Source: RH-AL1 sp965249685 (GTDB taxonomy: Bacteria; Pseudomonadota; Alphaproteobacteria; Rhizobiales; Beijerinckiaceae). From it: a stretch of 64,000 nt of DNA. The stretch covers positions 1,860,001-1,924,000 of the forward strand of contig CBDFMN010000003.1 of the NCBI GenBank assembly GCA_965249685.1. Direction: 5' to 3'. This document shows positions 8,964 through 20,994 of this stretch, one piece after another (position 1 is the first letter of the stretch; each line of letters begins with the position of its first letter). A program made the position numbers and the translations under genes. A model generated the notes under the pieces. It was not told where the DNA came from and made no database searches. It saw only the letters and a program-made list of their open reading frames with translations.

Positions 8964-9641
8964 CTACCGGCCCTTGGAGCGAGGCTCGATGAGGGGCCGG
9001 TCGCCGCTGGCATCGGTGAACCGGACGACGACGTCCTCGGCGCCGGCAGGAGTCGCGGGTGCCTCCGTCGTGAACGCGACGAATGCGTTGGCGGCGAGCG
9101 CACGCGTGGGCGGATCCTGGCTCCAAGTCGCCAAAACCGTGCCCCGCGCGTCGCGGAGGTCGAAATCGAGGCGCGGGACGACCGTGCGGGAAGAGACGAG
9201 ATTGTGAATGCGGCCGGAGATCGCGACGCGCGTGGCTCCATCGTCGCCCCGCGTTGTCTTGATCTCTCCCAAGGCCAGGCTGCGCAGGTTCACCGGCAGG
9301 CCGAGCGCGGCATAGAGGCCGGCCGTGCGCGGCACGATGCTGACGATCGCCGCGCGCCTTGCGATCAGGCCCGTGGCGAGCAACAGGCAGCCGAGACTCA
9401 GGGCGAACGGGCGGACGCCCGCCATCCACCGTCGCTCGGGCCGCGTGATCGCCGAAGGCCGTGCGATCCGATCCGCCTCGCGCGCCGCGGGGGCAAAGCC
9501 GACGGCACGATCGTCGGCTTCGGGCACGGCGACGTACCAGCGCGTTTCGCAACCGGGGCACACCACCGTGCGGCCGCTGCCGCCGAGGGTCGCGCGGCTG
9601 ACCCGATAGCTTCGCTGGCAGGATGGACAGTCGATGAACAT
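8964..9641 (-). CDS. MJ0042 zinc-ribbon protein with membrane anchor (DUF3426-like)
   Basis: This 225-residue protein begins with an MJ0042-type zinc ribbon (Cys5, Cys8, Cys28, Cys31), continues through a charged linker, has one membrane span near residues 73-93 and ends in a beta-rich DUF3426-like domain. In alphaproteobacteria such genes commonly sit opposite ftsE, as here. The exact role is unknown; a cytoplasmic metal-bound head with a periplasmic domain is what the sequence shows. It is divergent from ftsE across 162 bases that should hold both promoters. Confidence 0.8.
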   Translation of the reverse strand: MFIDCPSCQRSYRVSRATLGGSGRTVVCPGCETRWYVAVPEADDRAVGFAPAAREADRIARPSAITRPERRWMAGVRPFALSLGCLLLATGLIARRAAIVSIVPRTAGLYAALGLPVNLRSLALGEIKTTRGDDGATRVAISGRIHNLVSSRTVVPRLDFDLRDARGTVLATWSQDPPTRALAANAFVAFTTEAPATPAGAEDVVVRFTDASGDRPLIEPRSKGR

Positions 9642-9803
9642 GGAAGTCGAGGCCGCCCCTGGCCAGTCCGAGTTAAAGGGTAAGGTGCCGCTTTATACTT
9701 AAGGAGGCGTTAACCGGCGAGCGACGCGCTCGGCGATTCCCTCCGGATGGAAACGCCTCTAAGGTCGTGGTGCGCTGCATGGGATCGGCGGAAGGGTGCA
9801 TGC

Positions 9804-10466
9804 TTGGTCACGTTCGAGAATGTCGGCCTCCGCTACGGCATGGGCGACGAAATCCTCAAGGACATCAATTTTCGGATCGAGCCGCAATCCTTCCAGTTTC
9901 TGACGGGCCCGTCCGGCGCCGGGAAGACGACGCTGCTCAAGCTGATCCTCTTCTCGCTCAAGCCGACGCGCGGCATCATCAGCCTCTTCGGCCGCGACGC
10001 CGCAAGCCTCGACAAGGATGCGATCACCGGGCTACGTCGGCGTGTCGGCGTCGTGTTCCAGGACTTCCGGCTCCTCGACCACCTCACGACCTACGAGAAC
10101 GTCGCCCTGCCGCTGCGCGTCCAAGGGCGGGATGAGGCGGGCTATCGCAACGAAGTGATCGAGCTGCTCGGCTGGGTCGGCCTCGGCGAACGGATGCATG
10201 TGCCGCCGGCCATCCTCTCGGGTGGCGAGAAGCAGAGGGCGGCGATCGCCCGCGCGCTCATCGTGCGGCCGGAGCTGCTGCTTGCCGACGAGCCCACTGG
10301 CAACGTCGATCCGACCCTTGCGCGCCGCCTGCTGCGTCTCTTCATGGAGCTCCACAAATCAGGTACATCGGTGGTCATCGCGACGCATGACCTCGCGCTG
10401 ATGGATCAGTTCGACGGCGCGCGCCGCCTGGTGCTCGGCGACAGCCGGCTGCACATCTATGATTGA
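9804..10466 (+). CDS. ftsE: Cell division ATP-binding protein FtsE
   Basis: FtsE is the ABC-type ATPase that with FtsX controls septal peptidoglycan hydrolysis. The 220-residue protein has Walker A GPSGAGKTT (35-43), the Q-loop FQDFRLLD, signature LSGGEKQR and Walker B LLLADEPTG. I start it at TTG 9804 because (M)VTFENVGLRYG matches the normal FtsE N-terminus and GAAGG lies nine bases upstream. An in-frame ATG at 9747 would add 19 residues foreign to the family. It forms an operon with ftsX and a lytic transglycosylase. Confidence 0.94.
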   Translation: MVTFENVGLRYGMGDEILKDINFRIEPQSFQFLTGPSGAGKTTLLKLILFSLKPTRGIISLFGRDAASLDKDAITGLRRRVGVVFQDFRLLDHLTTYENVALPLRVQGRDEAGYRNEVIELLGWVGLGERMHVPPAILSGGEKQRAAIARALIVRPELLLADEPTGNVDPTLARRLLRLFMELHKSGTSVVIATHDLALMDQFDGARRLVLGDSRLHIYD

Positions 10467-10475
10467 GAGGGCTCC

Positions 10476-11453
10476 ATGGTCGCGGTGACGGGAGAGGCCA
10501 GGCGGGCCAAGCCGGCCGCCACGGCCCTCAAGGGCGACGCCGTGGCGCGCGCGCTCAAGCGCGACATGCCACTCGTACCCGCAGCCTCCATCGCCGGCCG
10601 CGCGCTCGTCACGGTCGTCGCCATCATGACCTTCCTCGCGGCGCTTACGGCCGGAGTGGCGATCCTCATCGCCGACGCCTCGCGCGATTGGCAGGGCGAC
10701 GTCTCGCACGAGATGACGATCCAGGTGCGCCCAACGCCCGGCCGTGACTTGGAGGCCGATACGGCCGTCGCCGCCGCGGCCGCCCGTCAGGCCGCGGGCG
10801 TGTCCGTCGTCACGCCCTACTCCAAGGGAGAGGCGGAGAAGCTGCTGCAACCCTGGCTCGGCGCGGGCCTCGACCTCGGCGACCTGCCGGTGCCTCGCCT
10901 CATCGTCGTGAAGCTCGACCCGGACAAGACGCTCGACGTCGCCGCGCTGCGCGTCCGGCTCGAGGCGGGCGGGCCCGGCGTCAGCCTGGACGACCACCGG
11001 CTCTGGCTCGCCCGCCTCGCCAGCATGGCGCAGGCGACGGTCGCGATCGGCGTGGTGATCTTCGTCCTGGTGCTGCTGGCGATGATGCTCGCCGTCGCCT
11101 TCGCCACGCTCGGTGCCATGGCCGGCAACCGCGAGATCATCGAGGTGCTGCATTTCGTCGGAGCGGCGGACAGCTTCATCTCGCGACAGTTCCAGCGCCA
11201 CTTCTTTCGCCTCGGCCTACGCGGCGGGGCGATCGGCGGCGGCGTGGCCATCCTTTTCTTCTTCGCGACGAGCCACATCGCCGGCTGGTGGCGGACTACC
11301 GCCGGCGGCGAGCAGATCGAGGCCTTGTTCGGCACCTTCAGCCTGAACGGGAAGGGTTATGCCGCGATCCTCGTCATTGCCGCAGCGATCGCCGTCATTA
11401 CCGGCGCGGTGTCGCGCGTCATCGTCTTCCGGCACCTGCGACGCCTAAACTGA
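10476..11453 (+). CDS. ftsX: Cell division protein FtsX
   Basis: This four-span membrane partner of FtsE transmits ATP-driven changes to periplasmic hydrolases or their activators. The 325-residue product has a basic N-terminal cytoplasmic stretch, a first helix near 43-65, a periplasmic loop of about 115 residues and three clustered C-terminal helices: VAIGVVIFVLVLLAMMLAVA, a second in the GGAIGGGVAILFFFA region, and a last one in AAILVIAAAIAVIT. The ATG follows GAGAGG nine bases after the ftsE stop. Downstream, the transglycosylase gene starts 10 bases after its stop. Confidence 0.92.
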   Translation: MVAVTGEARRAKPAATALKGDAVARALKRDMPLVPAASIAGRALVTVVAIMTFLAALTAGVAILIADASRDWQGDVSHEMTIQVRPTPGRDLEADTAVAAAAARQAAGVSVVTPYSKGEAEKLLQPWLGAGLDLGDLPVPRLIVVKLDPDKTLDVAALRVRLEAGGPGVSLDDHRLWLARLASMAQATVAIGVVIFVLVLLAMMLAVAFATLGAMAGNREIIEVLHFVGAADSFISRQFQRHFFRLGLRGGAIGGGVAILFFFATSHIAGWWRTTAGGEQIEALFGTFSLNGKGYAAILVIAAAIAVITGAVSRVIVFRHLRRLN

Positions 11454-11463
11454 GGAATCCGTG

Positions 11464-12669
11464 ATGACGAACAAACGGGCTAGCGGCACTGCCATGGTAG
11501 CCGCCGGGCTTCTCGCCGGCGCGGCCTTGTTCGTGATGGCCGGTGGCGCGCGCGCCGACTTCGACACCTGCCTCGATGGGCTGCGGTCAAGCGCGACGGC
11601 GGGCGGTGTCTCGGGCGAGGTGTTCGAACGGGCGACGCGGGGCCTTCAACCCAACCCCGACGTCATCGCGTCGTCGCTCTACCAGCCCGAGTTCAAGACG
11701 GCGATCTGGGACTATCTCGCCGGCCTCGTCGACGACGAAAGGGTCGCCGACGGACAGGCGATGATGCGGCAGTGGCACGACGCTCTCGCCTCAGCGCAGA
11801 GCCGCTTCGGCGTCGACGCCGCGACGGTCACGGCGGTGTGGGGTGTCGAGTCGAACTTTGGCCGGTCGTTCGGCAGCAAGCCGGTGGTCCAGTCGCTCGC
11901 CACGCTCGCCTGCGAGGGCCGGCGCAAAGACTATTTCCGCCGGGAGTTCGTCGCGGCCCTGAAGATCCTGCAGGCCGGCGACATCGATCCCGCACGGTTC
12001 ACGGGATCATGGGCCGGCGCGTTCGGCCACACCCAGTTCATGCCCTCGACCTTCCTCAGCACCGCCGTTGACGGAGACGGCGACGGGCGGCGCGATCTCA
12101 TCGGCTCCGCACCCGACGCCGTCGCCTCCACGGCCAACTACCTGCGTAAGGCCGGCTGGCAATCGGGCCTCGCCTGGGGCTTCGAGGTCAAGCTTCCGGT
12201 GGGCTATGCCGGGCCGTCAGGCCGCACCCGGAAGCAGCCGATGGCGGCCTGGGCCGCGCGCGGCCTGGCTCGGATCGACGGGCGGCCGCTCGGTGAAGGC
12301 ACCGCGGGGCTGCTGCTCCCTGCAGGACCGGATGGACCCGCCTTTCTCGTGACGCGCAACTTCGACGCGATCTACGGCTACAACGCGGCCGAGAGCTACG
12401 CGCTCGCCATCGCGCTTCTGTCCGACCGGCTGCGCGGGCAGCCGGGCCTACGCACGCCCTGGCCGACGGACGACCCCGGCCTGTCGCGCGCCGACCGGCG
12501 CGAGGTGCAGACGCGCCTAGTTGGCCGCGGCTACGACCTGCAGGGCAAGATCGACGGCGTCATCGGCGACAAGACGCGCGAGGCCATCGTCGACTTCCAA
12601 GGCAAGGCCGGGTTAAAGCCCAACGGCCGCGCCAGCGTCTCCGTACTGACCGCGCTGCGCGCGCGCTAG
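11464..12669 (+). CDS. Lytic murein transglycosylase (MltB type) with peptidoglycan-binding domain
   Basis: This secreted transglycosylase cleaves the MurNAc-GlcNAc bond to form 1,6-anhydro-MurNAc. The 401-residue protein has a signal peptide (ending GGARA, about residue 31), an SLT_2 domain with catalytic Glu129 in AVWGVESNFG, and the family segments GSWAGAFGHTQFMPSTF and GDGRRDL. A C-terminal PG_binding_1 domain covers roughly 340-400 (RREVQTRLVGRGYDLQGKIDG). ATG 11464 sits six bases after GAGGAA, which overlaps the ftsX stop; a GTG one codon earlier is too close. Its place behind ftsEX suggests a functional link to septal wall cleavage, which is inference. Confidence 0.9.
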   Translation: MTNKRASGTAMVAAGLLAGAALFVMAGGARADFDTCLDGLRSSATAGGVSGEVFERATRGLQPNPDVIASSLYQPEFKTAIWDYLAGLVDDERVADGQAMMRQWHDALASAQSRFGVDAATVTAVWGVESNFGRSFGSKPVVQSLATLACEGRRKDYFRREFVAALKILQAGDIDPARFTGSWAGAFGHTQFMPSTFLSTAVDGDGDGRRDLIGSAPDAVASTANYLRKAGWQSGLAWGFEVKLPVGYAGPSGRTRKQPMAAWAARGLARIDGRPLGEGTAGLLLPAGPDGPAFLVTRNFDAIYGYNAAESYALAIALLSDRLRGQPGLRTPWPTDDPGLSRADRREVQTRLVGRGYDLQGKIDGVIGDKTREAIVDFQGKAGLKPNGRASVSVLTALRAR

Positions 12670-12859
12670 CGCCGGGAGACCTTACGGCGATCGAGCCGAA
12701 GGCCGTCCCGAATTTGCCTGGATCGGATGAGTTAAGAGGGCAGCGCGCATGGCCCGGCAGAACCCGCCCGGCGGCGTGCAGGTCGTGGGCGGACCCGCTG
12801 AACAGATTATCAAGCTTTTTAACTTAATTTCACCGCTTGGCTCGGAGAGTATCGCTCCC

Positions 12860-13438
12860 ATGTATCGCTTCTTGCCGTTCGGTCTGCTCCTCGCCTTGCT
12901 CGCCGCCAGCCTGGCACCGTCGGCAGCCATGGCCAAAAAGGCGGACAAGCCGGGTAAAGCCGCGGCCAAGGCGCCGGAAGCCGCCGCCGGCAAGGACGAC
13001 AAGGCGGGTGGCAAGCTCATCGAGGTCTACGGCGATTGGACGGCGAGCATCGCCGCCGGCAAGGCCAAGACCTGCTACGCCCTCGCCAAACCCAAGCAAC
13101 GCATCCCCGACGGGAAGCGCGACCAGGCCTATGTCTTCATCGCCGACCGCCCGGCCGAGAAGGTCCGCAACGAGGTCTCCGTCATGATGGGCTTCCCGAT
13201 CAAGGAAGGCAGCGCAGCGAAGGCGAAAGTCGGCAAGACGGAGTTCGACCTCGTCGCCGTCTCCAGCGCCTTCTTCATGAAGAACCCGTCGGACGACGCG
13301 CGCATCGTCGACCTGATGAAGCGTGGCGGTGTGCTGACCGTAAAAGCGCCACCGCTGAAAGGCGCCCTGACGACCGACATCTACTCCCTCAACGGCTTCA
13401 AGCAGGCCTTGGACCGCGCGCAGAAAGAGTGCCGCTGA
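12860..13438 (+). CDS. Invasion-associated locus B (IalB) family secreted protein
   Basis: A 192-residue exported protein with a signal peptide ending at SAAMA (residue 25), then a Lys/Ala-rich linker, then an IalB-like domain (YGDWTASIAAGKAKTCYAL through NGFKQALDRAQKEC). Two cysteines, one after the GDW motif and one at the penultimate residue, are placed to form the family's disulfide. IalB-like proteins are widespread in Hyphomicrobiales and many are not virulence-related, so no invasion role should be assumed. ATG 12860 follows GGAGAG and gives a proper signal peptide; an ATG 111 bases upstream does not. Confidence 0.82.
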   Translation: MYRFLPFGLLLALLAASLAPSAAMAKKADKPGKAAAKAPEAAAGKDDKAGGKLIEVYGDWTASIAAGKAKTCYALAKPKQRIPDGKRDQAYVFIADRPAEKVRNEVSVMMGFPIKEGSAAKAKVGKTEFDLVAVSSAFFMKNPSDDARIVDLMKRGGVLTVKAPPLKGALTTDIYSLNGFKQALDRAQKECR

Positions 13439-13593
13439 CGCGCGGTTCCCGCCGCATGGCCGCCTGACCTGGCAATCGGGACGTCCGCTCGAAAGGGGGT
13501 GGTGCAGCCGGCTTGTTTGCGCCGCAGCCTCTGGCGCATAGTTCGCCCGAACACGGCCGGCAGCGAAGCCGGCGTCGATGCCGGGAGGCCAGC

Positions 13594-15558
<1,965 letters not shown>

Positions 15559-15791
15559 TCGCGCAATCGTGACGTTTCGAGATATAAAACATCGGCGGTG
15601 TTGCGCAACTACTTCGCTCTGCCGCATGCGCGCGGCGCGCCGAGCCTAAATGTGCGACTCCGCTGCAACAACGGCCGAGCTTCGCTTATGGGAAAGACGG
15701 TTTTAACGCCTCGGAGAAGATCGACTTGGTACTGTCCTAACCACGGGTCAGGCGCTCCGCGCCTCGCGTTATTTCGTCCTGTGGGGATATC

Positions 15792-16325
15792 ATGGACATC
15801 CAGAAGAAAGCCGGCCGCGTGGCCGCCGCCACCTGCGTTTCGGCTGCGGCGCTCGCCGTCGCATTGGTCTCGCCCGCTCGCGCGAGCCAGACGGTCGCCG
15901 TACCGCAAACCTATCCGGCCGGTATGATCATCATCAAGCAGAGCGAGCGGAAACTCTATCTGACGAACGGCGATGGGACCGCCATCCGCTATCCCGTCGC
16001 CATCGGCAAGACGGGTAAGGCCTGGCGTGGCCAGACCTTCATCGAAGGCAAGTTCGTGCGCCCCGATTGGTCGCCGCCGGCGAGCGTCTCGCACGACCAT
16101 CCCGAGCTGCCGGCCCTGATCCCGGGCGGCGCCCCCAACAACCCGATGGGCGCCGCCGCCCTCACCCTGAAGCTGTCGGAGATCGCGATCCACGGCACGT
16201 CCAACAAGATGCGTGCGTCGGTCGGAACCTCCGCCTCCTACGGCTGCATCCGCATGCTCAACGAGGACGTGGTCGACCTCTACGACCGTGTGAAGGTCGG
16301 GACGCCGGTCGTCTCGATCCCCTAA
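15792..16325 (+). CDS. L,D-transpeptidase (YkuD/ErfK family)
   Basis: An exported L,D-transpeptidase that forms 3-3 peptidoglycan crosslinks or attaches proteins to peptidoglycan. The 177-residue protein has a signal peptide (cleavage after ARAS, about residue 32) and a single YkuD domain with His134 (AIHGTS) and catalytic Cys152 in SYGCIRM. The ATG lies in TATCATG with GTGGGGAT upstream. It stands alone between acsA and purL. Alphaproteobacterial genomes usually encode several paralogues, so a specific role cannot be given. Confidence 0.92.
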   Translation: MDIQKKAGRVAAATCVSAAALAVALVSPARASQTVAVPQTYPAGMIIIKQSERKLYLTNGDGTAIRYPVAIGKTGKAWRGQTFIEGKFVRPDWSPPASVSHDHPELPALIPGGAPNNPMGAAALTLKLSEIAIHGTSNKMRASVGTSASYGCIRMLNEDVVDLYDRVKVGTPVVSIP

Positions 16326-16451
16326 GCGCATCCAGGGGCGACAAGCGCTCCCGTAAATCGTAGTATCGAGCGCGGTGGCCTCCGGTCGCCGCGTCTTCGT
16401 TTGGCGCCCGCGGTCGAGGCTGCGGCGCCGGTAACCATCGAGCGAGGGACC

Positions 16452-18656
<2,205 letters not shown>

Positions 18657-18715
18657 CGGCGGCGCGAGCGCCCATGTCGACGCACTGCCACCCGATCGCA
18701 CCGGGAGACGACACG

Positions 18716-20305
18716 ATGAACGGCAAACACCCCGAGCATGTCGATACGTCCAATCCGACGATGAACGGTGCGGAAAGCCTGCTGCGCACGCTGGTGGCGA
18801 GCGGCATCGAGGTCTGTTTCGGCAATCCCGGCACATCCGAGATGCATTTCGTCAGCGCGCTCGACCGCGTGCCCGGCATGCGGGCCGTGCTCGGCCTGTT
18901 CGAAGGCGTCGCGACCGGTGCCGCCGACGGCTATGCGCGGATGACCGGCAGACCGGCCGCGACGCTCCTGCACCTGGGGCCGGGTCTCGCGAACGGGCTC
19001 GCCAACCTCCACAACGCCCGCAAGGCGCGGGTGCCGATGGTCAACATCATCGGCAACCATGCGACGGCGCATCAGCGGTACGACGCGCCCCTGACCTCCG
19101 ACGTTCCCGCCTTCGCCAACACGGTGTCGCACTGGGTCGCCTCCTCGCAGACCTCCCGGACGGTGGCGGCCGACGCAGCCCGTGCGGTGCAGGCGGCGCG
19201 CGCCGCGCCCGGCCAGATCGCCAGCCTGATCCTGCCGGCCGACACGGCGTGGATGCCGGCCGAGAGTCCGGCTCCTGCCCTTCCCGTGCAGGGACCAGCC
19301 CCTGTGGCGGACCGGGCGATCGTCCAGTCCGTCGCCGCGCTGCGCTCCGGCCGACGCGTCGCGCTCCTGTTGCGCGGCGAGGTCCTGCGCGGGCGCGGAC
19401 TGGCGGCCGCGGGCCGGATCGCCGCCGCGACGGGCGCGCGCCTCGTATGCGACACGTTTACCCCGCGCATCGAGCGGGGCGCCGGCCGCGTCCTCGTCGA
19501 GCGGATCCCCTATCGGCCGGCCCCCGCATTGGAGTTCCTGGCGGGAACCCGGATGCTGATCCTCGTCGGCGCGCAGGCACCCGTCGCCTTCTTCGCCTAT
19601 CCCGACCAGCCGAGCGAGTTAACCCCGCCCGGCTGCGAGCCGCTGGTGCTGTCTCACCCGCACGAGGACGGAACGGGAGCGCTCGAAGCGCTGGCGGAGG
19701 CCCTGGGCGCGCGGGCGAACGCCATGGCGCCAGGGTTGCGCCTGCCGGAGGGCAGTGGCGACGCGCCGCTCACCAACGCGGCGATCATGCGCGCCGTCGC
19801 CCGCCACCTGCCGGAGAATGCGATCGTCAGTGACGAGACCATCTCGTCAGGCTTCGCGGACTACCCCCTGCTTGGCACCGCCGCGCCGCACGATTGCCTG
19901 CAACTCACGGGCGGCGCCATCGGCGACGGAATGCCGGTCGCGACGGGCGCGGCCATCGCCTGCCCCGACCGTAGGGTCGTGTCCCTGCAAGCCGATGGCA
20001 GCGCCATGTACACGCTGCAGGCGCTATGGACCCAGGCGCGCGAACGCCTCGACGTCGTCACGATCATCTACGCCAACCGCGCCTACAAAGTGCTGCTGGA
20101 GGAGCTGGCCGGCGTCGGCGCAGGCGCGGCCGGCGAAAAGGCGCTCTCGATGTTCGACTTGGCCGACCCGACGCTGGACTGGGTGTCGCTCGCTCGAGGC
20201 ATGGGCGTCGAAGCCGTACGGGTGGAGCGCAGCCACGCCTTCGAGGCGGCGCTTGTGGCGGCGCTCGGCGCGCAGGGCCCGCGGCTGATCGAGGCGGTCG
20301 TCTAG
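18716..20305 (+). CDS. ThDP-dependent enzyme, acetolactate synthase large-subunit-like
   Basis: This 529-residue protein has the three-domain layout of the ThDP family: N-terminal Pyr domain with FGNPGTSEMHF and the catalytic Glu in LFEGVATGAADGYARMTG, central domain, and C-terminal PP domain. The ThDP/Mg motif is unusual: it reads A426-D-G rather than GDG and ends in Ala453-Asn454 rather than NN. It is shorter than IlvB (about 570-590), with no regulatory subunit next to it, so biosynthetic acetolactate synthase is unlikely; a decarboxylase or lyase is possible. ATG 18716 follows GGGAGA; ATG 18674 would add 14 residues. Confidence 0.75.
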   Translation: MNGKHPEHVDTSNPTMNGAESLLRTLVASGIEVCFGNPGTSEMHFVSALDRVPGMRAVLGLFEGVATGAADGYARMTGRPAATLLHLGPGLANGLANLHNARKARVPMVNIIGNHATAHQRYDAPLTSDVPAFANTVSHWVASSQTSRTVAADAARAVQAARAAPGQIASLILPADTAWMPAESPAPALPVQGPAPVADRAIVQSVAALRSGRRVALLLRGEVLRGRGLAAAGRIAAATGARLVCDTFTPRIERGAGRVLVERIPYRPAPALEFLAGTRMLILVGAQAPVAFFAYPDQPSELTPPGCEPLVLSHPHEDGTGALEALAEALGARANAMAPGLRLPEGSGDAPLTNAAIMRAVARHLPENAIVSDETISSGFADYPLLGTAAPHDCLQLTGGAIGDGMPVATGAAIACPDRRVVSLQADGSAMYTLQALWTQARERLDVVTIIYANRAYKVLLEELAGVGAGAAGEKALSMFDLADPTLDWVSLARGMGVEAVRVERSHAFEAALVAALGAQGPRLIEAVV

Positions 20306-20351
20306 GTCTTGGCCGCGGCGGATCGAGGACCAGCCGCGGCGACATCCCGTG

Positions 20352-20681
20352 CTAAGCGCGATACCCGTGCGCCCGCTTGCTACTGGCCACGATGCTCCGC
20401 GCCTCCCCTTCGCGGCCGGCCTCGCAGGCGGAGGCGGCGCGGGTCAGGTCGCGCTGGATATCGTCATAAACCTTCTGGCCGACGTTGCCGGTCTGCAGAT
20501 CACCTTTCAGGACGTCCTGGAACCGGTTGATCTCACCGGTGCAACCGGCACCGGGCGGCAGCTTGTAGGCGGTGGGGCCAATCGGGGCGGAAACGACAGG
20601 CCCCGAGGTCCCGGTCTCGTTACAGCCGCCGAGCGCTGCGGCGAGGCCGAGTGCCGCGAGGGACAGGACAATGCGGGTCAT
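20352..20681 (-). CDS. Small predicted lipoprotein
   Basis: A 109-residue protein with an N-terminal hydrophobic stretch ending in a lipobox (LGGC, Cys20), so it is predicted to be a lipid-anchored envelope protein. The mature part is Ala/Gly/Asp-rich with two further cysteines (GCTGEINR and ASACEAG) that could form a disulfide. I do not recognise a named family. It is transcribed toward the ThDP enzyme gene and is divergent from leuA. Confidence 0.7.
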   Translation of the reverse strand: MTRIVLSLAALGLAAALGGCNETGTSGPVVSAPIGPTAYKLPPGAGCTGEINRFQDVLKGDLQTGNVGQKVYDDIQRDLTRAASACEAGREGEARSIVASSKRAHGYRA

Positions 20682-20778
20682 GACGATCGATAGCCTCCGT
20701 TTCTCCCACTCTAACGTAAAGCCGACGTCTTGAGTATGACTCCGCTGTCACGATCGGCCAAAAGGTTCGTTGCCGGCT

Positions 20779-20807
20779 TGTGGCGGCAGCCCACAATGGC
20801 CTATATT
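20779..20807 (+). promoter_or_regulatory. Candidate leuA promoter
   Basis: TTGTGG (-35 candidate) is separated by exactly 17 bases from TATATT (-10 candidate). The expected start point, about seven bases downstream, falls on the A of the leader ATG. If used, the leader transcript would be leaderless. The -35 matches the consensus only in TTG, so the call rests on the -10 and the spacing. Confidence 0.4.
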
Positions 20808-20813
20808 GTGCGC

Positions 20814-20918
20814 ATGCGGATCACTTTCGATCTCTCCGTTTTCGCAGGCGCCCCAGCGTCGGACGCGCCTGCGCGGTCCGGCCGCCTGCTGGCGCGCGCG
20901 CTTCTTAGTCGCCCCTGA
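20814..20918 (+). CDS. Putative leucine leader peptide
   Basis: This 34-codon open frame ends just before leuA. Its last eleven codons read RLLARALLSRP, with four leucine codons in two adjacent pairs (CTG CTG, CTT CTT) close to the stop. The stop lies inside one arm of an inverted repeat. That layout matches ribosome-mediated attenuation: scarce charged tRNA-Leu would stall the ribosome on the Leu codons. There is no Shine-Dalgarno site; instead the ATG coincides with the predicted transcription start. An in-frame ATG 18 bases earlier is the alternative start. It may be a chance frame, but position and composition are suggestive. Confidence 0.5.
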   Translation: MRITFDLSVFAGAPASDAPARSGRLLARALLSRP

Positions 20919-20973
20919 GGGCCGGCCGGGCTGTAGGCCTGGGCACTCAGGGGATTTGACGCCAAGCGCCCTC
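20912..20973 (+). promoter_or_regulatory. Candidate attenuator of leuA (mutually exclusive stems)
   Basis: Two stems compete. CCCCTGAG (20912-20919) pairs perfectly with CTCAGGGG (20946-20953). GAGGGC (20917-20922) pairs perfectly with GCCCTC (20968-20973). They share the bases GAG and so cannot form together. The leader stop codon TGA is inside the first arm, so a ribosome finishing the leader would block it. There is no clear T-run, so the mechanism could be Rho-dependent termination or control of leuA translation. Confidence 0.45.
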
Positions 20974-20994
20974 TGACCTTCCAGGACTATCCCG

